Part shown: positions 5,360 through 8,557 of the stretch, piece after piece | How the letters are laid out: each line of letters starts with the position of its first letter | How positions within the stretch are numbered: the first letter of the stretch is position 1 | Source: Candidatus Latescibacterota bacterium | GTDB taxonomy: Bacteria; Latescibacterota; 4484-107 | DNA length: 8,557 bases | Direction of reading: 5' to 3' | NCBI GenBank assembly: GCA_030613045.1 | Contig: JAUWMS010000075.1 | Coordinates: 1 to 8,557, forward strand | Made by a program: the position numbers and the translations under genes | The notes under the pieces: model-generated | The model's input: the letters and a program-made list of their open reading frames with translations, nothing else | Told to the model about the DNA's origin: nothing | Database searches by the model: none

Positions 5360-6589
5360 ATGACAACCCGCACCTACGACCCCGAAAAAGACCAAACCGC
5401 CGCCCATCGCATCTGGCTTGAAACCGGCTGGATCGAGAAGGACCAGGAAGCGGTTATGGACATTTTTATCGAGGGAAGCCGCGCACTGGTGGCCGACCTC
5501 GATGGCGAAGCGGAGTGTCTCGTCACTACCGTACCCGGCACGATCCGCTATCTCGACGAGGAACTTCCGTTCTGCTGCGTCACCGGGGTCACCACCAGCC
5601 GGATTGCGCGCAAGCATGGATTCGCGAAGGGAGTGACCGCGCTTTCGGCGGCCCATGGCGCGGCCGAGGGCGCATTGGTTTCCGGTCTGGGGATGTTTGA
5701 ACAGGGCTATTACAACCAGCTCGGCTTCGGCTCCGGAGGGTACGAGCACCGGGCGGCCTTTGACCCTTCGCAACTTAAGGTCCGGACAAAAGCCCGGGTA
5801 CCGCGCCGTATCGGTAACGATGACTGGGCGATGGTGCACGCCTCCCGCCTTGTGCGCGCCCGTCGTCACGGAAGCTGCAATCTGACGCCGCCCGAACTGA
5901 CCCGGGCGGAGATGCTTTGGACGAAAAACGGATTCGGTCTCGGGTACTGCGACGGTCCCAACGGGGAACTCACCCACCACTTCTGGTGCAGAGCCGGGGA
6001 GGTGGAATCCGGCCCTTACAGTATCGAGTGGATGACCTTCCGGACTTCGGATCAATTTCTGGAGTTGATGGCGCTGATAAAAACGCTGGGCGATCAGGTG
6101 CGCTTAGTGAGCATGCGCGAGCCGCAGGGCATCCAGCTTCAGGACCTGCTCGACTGCCCATTCAAACAGCGTCAGATGAGCGAGAAGTCCAAATTCGAGA
6201 GCCGGATGCGCGCGGAGGCAACCTGGCAGATGCGCATAAACGATCTGCCGGGATGTATGGCGCGAACTCATCTTCCGGGAGACACGGTGCGGTTCAATCT
6301 GAAACTCAACGATCCCATCGGGAAATTTTTGGACGAGGACGCGCCGTGGCGCGGTATCACCGGGGAATACGTGGTCGCCTTGGGGCCTTCCTCGAAAGCC
6401 AAAGCGGGCACGAACGCCGCCCTGCCCACGCTGACTGCGTCGGTGGGCGCGTTTACCCGCATGTGGCTCGGCGTGCGCCCGGCCACCGGTCTAAGTGTCA
6501 CCGATGAGCTTTCCGGCCCTCGGGAGCTTCTAAAACAACTCGACGGGAACCTTCGCCTCCCCGATCCCAAACCGGACTGGGATTTCTGA
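5360..6589 (+). CDS. GNAT family N-acetyltransferase, Eis-like, with SCP2-like C-terminal domain
   Basis: A 409-residue protein with the layout of Eis-type acetyltransferases: an N-terminal GNAT domain, a second degenerate GNAT fold, and a sterol-carrier-like C-terminus supplying the terminal carboxylate to the active site. The acetyl-CoA loop region is CCVTGVTTSRIARKHGFAKG (72-91), followed by a helix rich in Ala and Gly. Y118 to Y128 in YYNQLGFGSGGYEH match the family's conserved Tyr-x-x-x-Gly-Phe. The last 50 residues (SVGAFTRMWLGVRPATGLSV, then PELL-like PRELLKQLD and PDPKPDWDF) are the SCP2-like end with C-terminal Phe. Some characterised relatives acetylate amines on aminoglycosides, lysines or polyamines; the natural substrate here is unknown. 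GAAGGAAA (5343-5350) lies 9 bases before ATG. Length and domain order are normal. It follows the amidohydrolase gene by 82 bases. Confidence 0.9.
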   Translation: MTTRTYDPEKDQTAAHRIWLETGWIEKDQEAVMDIFIEGSRALVADLDGEAECLVTTVPGTIRYLDEELPFCCVTGVTTSRIARKHGFAKGVTALSAAHGAAEGALVSGLGMFEQGYYNQLGFGSGGYEHRAAFDPSQLKVRTKARVPRRIGNDDWAMVHASRLVRARRHGSCNLTPPELTRAEMLWTKNGFGLGYCDGPNGELTHHFWCRAGEVESGPYSIEWMTFRTSDQFLELMALIKTLGDQVRLVSMREPQGIQLQDLLDCPFKQRQMSEKSKFESRMRAEATWQMRINDLPGCMARTHLPGDTVRFNLKLNDPIGKFLDEDAPWRGITGEYVVALGPSSKAKAGTNAALPTLTASVGAFTRMWLGVRPATGLSVTDELSGPRELLKQLDGNLRLPDPKPDWDF

Positions 6590-6689
6590 GGAAGCTTCCG
6601 CATCAGCGGCGCCAGCGAGACACCAAGATACTAAGGGCCTATCTGGAAATCTCCCGTTCCCGGAAAATTCACCCTTCAGGATTTCATCA

Positions 6690-6831
6690 CCTGGATTATT
6701 CACAAGTTTTGGATGATACGCCCCGGCTTCAGGCTTTTCTTGAAAAATAACGTCTTGAAACCGGAAATCCAAAACACGTTGCTGAACAAGAGCAAAAGAG
6801 AGTTTTTGGGCGAATTTGTGAATTATGCAGG
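6690..6831. mobile_element. MITE-like element, copy 1 (about 141 bp)
   Basis: This copy is roughly 85% identical over its whole length to 7043-7183. Its ends are imperfect inverted repeats: CTGGATTATTCACAAGTTT on the left and, on the opposite strand from 6830, CTGCATAATTCACAAATTC (15 of 19). Inside, GTTTTGGAT (6706-6714) is inverted as ATCCAAAAC (6767-6775). It carries no open frame of note. Size, terminal inverted repeats and a second copy fit a non-autonomous transposable element. I see no clear target-site duplication and cannot name the parent insertion sequence. Confidence 0.7.
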
Positions 6832-6838
6832 GAAGATG

Positions 6839-7043
6839 TCCCGTCAGGGATAGGATATTTATAGCATAAATAGCCGAACTATTTCACCAAGTCTCGTGAG
6901 GGACGAAATATACACGGCAAACACATAATGACGAAAGGTGGATTCAGAAGGATATTGAATGAATATGCCGTCCCTACGGGACTGGGAAATGTTTTTTTGG
7001 GGATTGTTTTGCTATAGATATTTTGTCCCTAACGGGACAAAAT
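6839..7043. repeat. Cluster of three GTCCC/GGGAC hairpins (REP-like)
   Basis: Three small hairpins share the same stem core. TCCC-GTCA-GGGA is at 6839-6850 and GTCCC-TAC-GGGAC at 6970-6982. ATTTTGTCCC-TAAC-GGGACAAAAT at 7020-7043 is ten perfect pairs with a 4-base loop. Between the first and second lies an AT-rich inverted repeat, TATTTAT...ATAAATA, at about 6855-6872. Clustered short palindromes of this kind resemble REP sequences mobilised by IS200-like (RAYT) transposases; no such gene is present here. The stretch is bracketed by the two MITE-like copies. Confidence 0.6.
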
Positions 7044-7183
7044 CTGGGTTATTCACAAGTTTTGGATGATACCCCCCGGCTTCAGGCTGTTCTCAGAAAA
7101 TAACGTCTCGAAACCGGAAATCCAAAACGTTTTGTTGCACAAGAGCAAAAAAATATTTTGGGTAAATTTGTGAATAATGCAGG
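7043..7183. mobile_element. MITE-like element, copy 2 (about 140 bp)
   Basis: Second copy of the element at 6690-6831, in the same orientation. Its terminal repeats are better preserved: CTGGGTTATTCACAAGTTT on the left against CTGCATTATTCACAAATTT read inward from the right (16 of 19). Differences between copies cluster in the middle and right third, while the left 60 bases and the GAAACCGGAAATCCAAAAC block are nearly unchanged. Its left boundary touches the third GTCCC hairpin. Confidence 0.7.
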
Positions 7184-7234
7184 ATCAGGGAACAGGCCCA
7201 AGGTTGAATTCCGGCGTTGAAATTTTTCATCAAC

Positions 7235-7253
7235 CCGCCCGATGGCGGATTTT
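7235..7253 (+). terminator. Weak stem plus ATTTT in the gap before the pRiA4b-like gene
   Basis: CCGCC (7235-7239) pairs with GGCGG (7244-7248) around CGAT and is followed by ATTTT. Five GC pairs with a short T-run make a marginal intrinsic terminator for anything transcribed rightward through the repeat region. The rest of 7184-7353 shows no gene, only the octamer doublet CTTCGTGT CTTCGTGC at 7294-7309. Confidence 0.25.
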
Positions 7254-7353
7254 CGGAGCGATGCGAAGCCTGCCCTCCCATCACCGGAGTTTTCTTCGTG
7301 TCTTCGTGCTTGCCGGTCTGGATGCGGCGTCAGCGCATTATGACCGATGACCG

Positions 7354-7402
7354 TATCTGCTATGGTGAACATGGAGCAGATAACTTTCAACTTTTTTGAA
7401 AG
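7354..7402 (+). promoter_or_regulatory. Two tandem leader hairpins reaching the Shine-Dalgarno of the pRiA4b-like gene
   Basis: TATCTGCT (7354-7361) pairs with AGCAGATA (7375-7382), eight perfect pairs and a 13-base loop. One base later, CTTTCAA (7384-7390) pairs with TTGAAAG (7396-7402), seven pairs and a 5-base CTTTT loop. The second stem includes the first two bases of AGGAGG (7401-7406). The arrangement could modulate ribosome access; being AU-rich and short, it could equally be incidental. Confidence 0.4.
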
Positions 7403-7411
7403 GAGGAGCAA

Positions 7412-7975
7412 ATGGCGCGGTCTAAGCTTTCTTCGGACATCTATCAGATTAAAGTGACCCTGGAGGGCAGCGAACCTCCGATCTGGAGACGTTTTCAGGT
7501 CAGCGGCAATACGAGTCTCTTCAAGCTTCATCTGATTTTGCAGGAGGTTATGGGCTGGGAGGACTGCCATCTCTACCAGTTTATGGTCGGCGACACCTAT
7601 TTCGGCCCATCGGATGTGGCCGATGATTTGGAGATGGAGAACGACCGAAAAGCGAAGTTGAGTCAGGTGGTTCCCGGAGAAAAGGCTGAGTTTGCGTACG
7701 AGTATAACTTTGGCGACGGCTGGAGGCATCAGCTTCTGATCGAGCAGATTCTGCCGAAGGAGCCGGGGGTTCGCTATCCCCTCTGTCTTGCGGGAGAATG
7801 GGCGTGTCCCCCGGAGGATTGCGGCGGGCTTTGGGGATACGCGGACCTTCTGGAGGCTATTCAGGATCCCAAACATCCCGAACATGAGGATATGCTGGGA
7901 TGGGTGGGGGAGGATTTCGATCCGAATGCATTCGATGTGGGTGAGGTCAATCGGAGATTGAAACGGATCAAATGA
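7412..7975 (+). CDS. Plasmid pRiA4b ORF-3-like family protein
   Basis: The 187-residue protein matches the pRiA4b ORF-3 family (PF07929), widespread in bacteria and often near mobile or plasmid DNA but without established biochemical function. Family motifs in order: IYQIKVTLEGSEPPIWRRFQ (10-29), GWEDCHLYQF (48-57), YNFGDGWRH (98-106), and the cysteine-rich CLAGEWACPPEDCGGLWGY (125-143) with C125, C132 and C137, then FDPNAFD near the end. Length is typical and it looks intact. AGGAGG (7401-7406) is 5 bases before the ATG. It is probably cytoplasmic; there is no signal peptide. It stands alone between a repeat-rich gap and the SDR gene. The C-terminal cysteines could bind metal, which is inference. 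Confidence 0.93.
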   Translation: MARSKLSSDIYQIKVTLEGSEPPIWRRFQVSGNTSLFKLHLILQEVMGWEDCHLYQFMVGDTYFGPSDVADDLEMENDRKAKLSQVVPGEKAEFAYEYNFGDGWRHQLLIEQILPKEPGVRYPLCLAGEWACPPEDCGGLWGYADLLEAIQDPKHPEHEDMLGWVGEDFDPNAFDVGEVNRRLKRIK

Positions 7976-8060
7976 GGCTGAATCTACGGAACCCGCGGGA
8001 GGAAATGAAAGCATCGGCGAATGCGGGCCATGTCCCTGCCTATGCGCAAGGTGAACCAGC

Positions 8061-8557
8061 ATGTCGAAAAAAAGACTCCTCATCACCGGCGGTAGCGGCT
8101 ATCTCGGACGCCGTCTGACGATGAAAGCCGTCGAGCGATTCGAGGTATATGCCACGTACCATCGCCACGCGGAACAGATAAAGGCGGGACGGCCGGTTCC
8201 ACTGGATATCACGAACCGGGAGGAGGTGTTCCGCGTCATCGCCGGAGTAAAGCCCCAGGCCGTGATTCACACCGCCGCCATCAATCCCGGGGACGGCTCG
8301 GACGCCCGGATGTGGGCGGTGAATGTCGAAGGCTCCCGTTCCGTGGCCGAGGCAACGGCCGCAGTCGGAGCGCGACTCGTACACGTTTCGTCCGATTCTG
8401 TACACGATGGCCGACACGCGCCTTACCCGGACGAGGTTGCCCCGTCGCCCATCAACGCATACGGGCGGTCCAAAGCGGCGGCTGAGACTGCGGTGATTTC
8501 GGCCCATCCGGAGGCCACGATCGTGCGCACCTCGTTGATTTACGGGCTGACCAAGTC
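8061..8557 (+). CDS. RmlD-like SDR family NAD(P)-dependent reductase, N-terminal part (runs off window)
   Basis: The frame is open from ATG 8061 to the window end, giving 165 codons. It starts MSKKRLLITGGSGYLGRRLT with the extended-SDR nucleotide-binding motif GGSGYLG (10-16). AVIHTAA (68-73) follows strand 4, S110-S111 lie in VHVSSDSVHDG, and Y134-x-x-x-K138 in AYGRSK complete the catalytic residues. The SSDSVHDG and PSPINAYGRSK phrases are characteristic of dTDP-4-dehydrorhamnose reductase (RmlD)-like proteins, which reduce nucleotide-sugar ketones for envelope polysaccharides. The exact substrate is uncertain because many family members are uncharacterised. About 120 more residues are expected beyond the edge. 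AAGGTGA (8048-8054) serves as ribosome binding site, 6 bases before ATG. The gap to the pRiA4b-like gene is 85 bases, so co-transcription is possible. Confidence 0.9.
   Translation, partial: MSKKRLLITGGSGYLGRRLTMKAVERFEVYATYHRHAEQIKAGRPVPLDITNREEVFRVIAGVKPQAVIHTAAINPGDGSDARMWAVNVEGSRSVAEATAAVGARLVHVSSDSVHDGRHAPYPDEVAPSPINAYGRSKAAAETAVISAHPEATIVRTSLIYGLTK

Noticed and set aside
4417..5373. Minus-strand frame of 318 codons opposite the amidohydrolase
   Set aside because: It is antisense to a gene with all its metal ligands and shows no domain of its own.
6590..6605. GGAAGCTTCC palindrome just after the acetyltransferase stop as a terminator
   Set aside because: The palindrome has no loop and no T-run, so it cannot form an ordinary intrinsic terminator.
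6839..7043. Possible CRISPR array or string of terminators
   Set aside because: Palindromes are too short and unevenly spaced for CRISPR repeats, and none is followed by a proper T-run.
7082..8086. Minus-strand frame of 334 codons over the pRiA4b-like gene
   Set aside because: It covers a MITE copy and the antisense of a clear family member. Its composition is not protein-like and no family is recognisable.
8005..8118. Alternative frame starting ATGAAAGCATCG upstream of the SDR gene
   Set aside because: Its GGAGG is only 2 bases from the ATG, it overlaps the SDR gene out of frame and shows no recognisable protein.

Overview
The window is bacterial, gene-dense DNA with strong AGGAGG-type ribosome binding sites and long intergenic gaps full of short repeats. 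The best clue to lineage is the open C-terminus of the first gene. Its Asn-Pro-Phe-Asn-Pro motif, followed by beta strands, is the start of a FlgD-like or type IX-secretion-like sorting domain, common in the FCB superphylum and in candidate phyla such as Latescibacteria. I cannot assign a phylum more closely than that.

Layout. The left third is on the minus strand: an HD-GYP cyclic-di-GMP phosphodiesterase (2044-3246), then, 186 bases downstream, a large exported protein (1-1857) that runs off the window edge. A 756-base gap follows (3247-4002). It holds a 12-unit heptamer array, two 49-bp double-hairpin repeats, a candidate structured small RNA with its own promoter and terminator-like end (about 3545-3708), a 21-codon micro-ORF and a 22-unit heptamer array. 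On the plus strand come a metal-dependent amidohydrolase (4003-5277) and, 82 bases later, an Eis-like GNAT acetyltransferase with an SCP2-like C-terminus (5360-6589). The next gap (6590-7411) has no convincing gene. It contains two copies of a roughly 141-bp inverted-repeat-bounded element that bracket three small GTCCC/GGGAC hairpins. A pRiA4b ORF-3-like protein (7412-7975) and the start of an RmlD-like SDR reductase (8061 to the window end) complete the window.

How it fits together. The genes do not form one obvious pathway. The minus-strand pair may share transcription (signalling enzyme plus exported protein), and amidohydrolase plus acetyltransferase could be a two-gene unit. The unusual content is between the genes. 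Every gap longer than about 80 bases that I checked, except the short one before the SDR gene, carries 7- or 8-base tandem words. The most promising unexplained element is the candidate RNA: promoter, three-way-junction fold and T-run agree with one another, and I recognise no known family.
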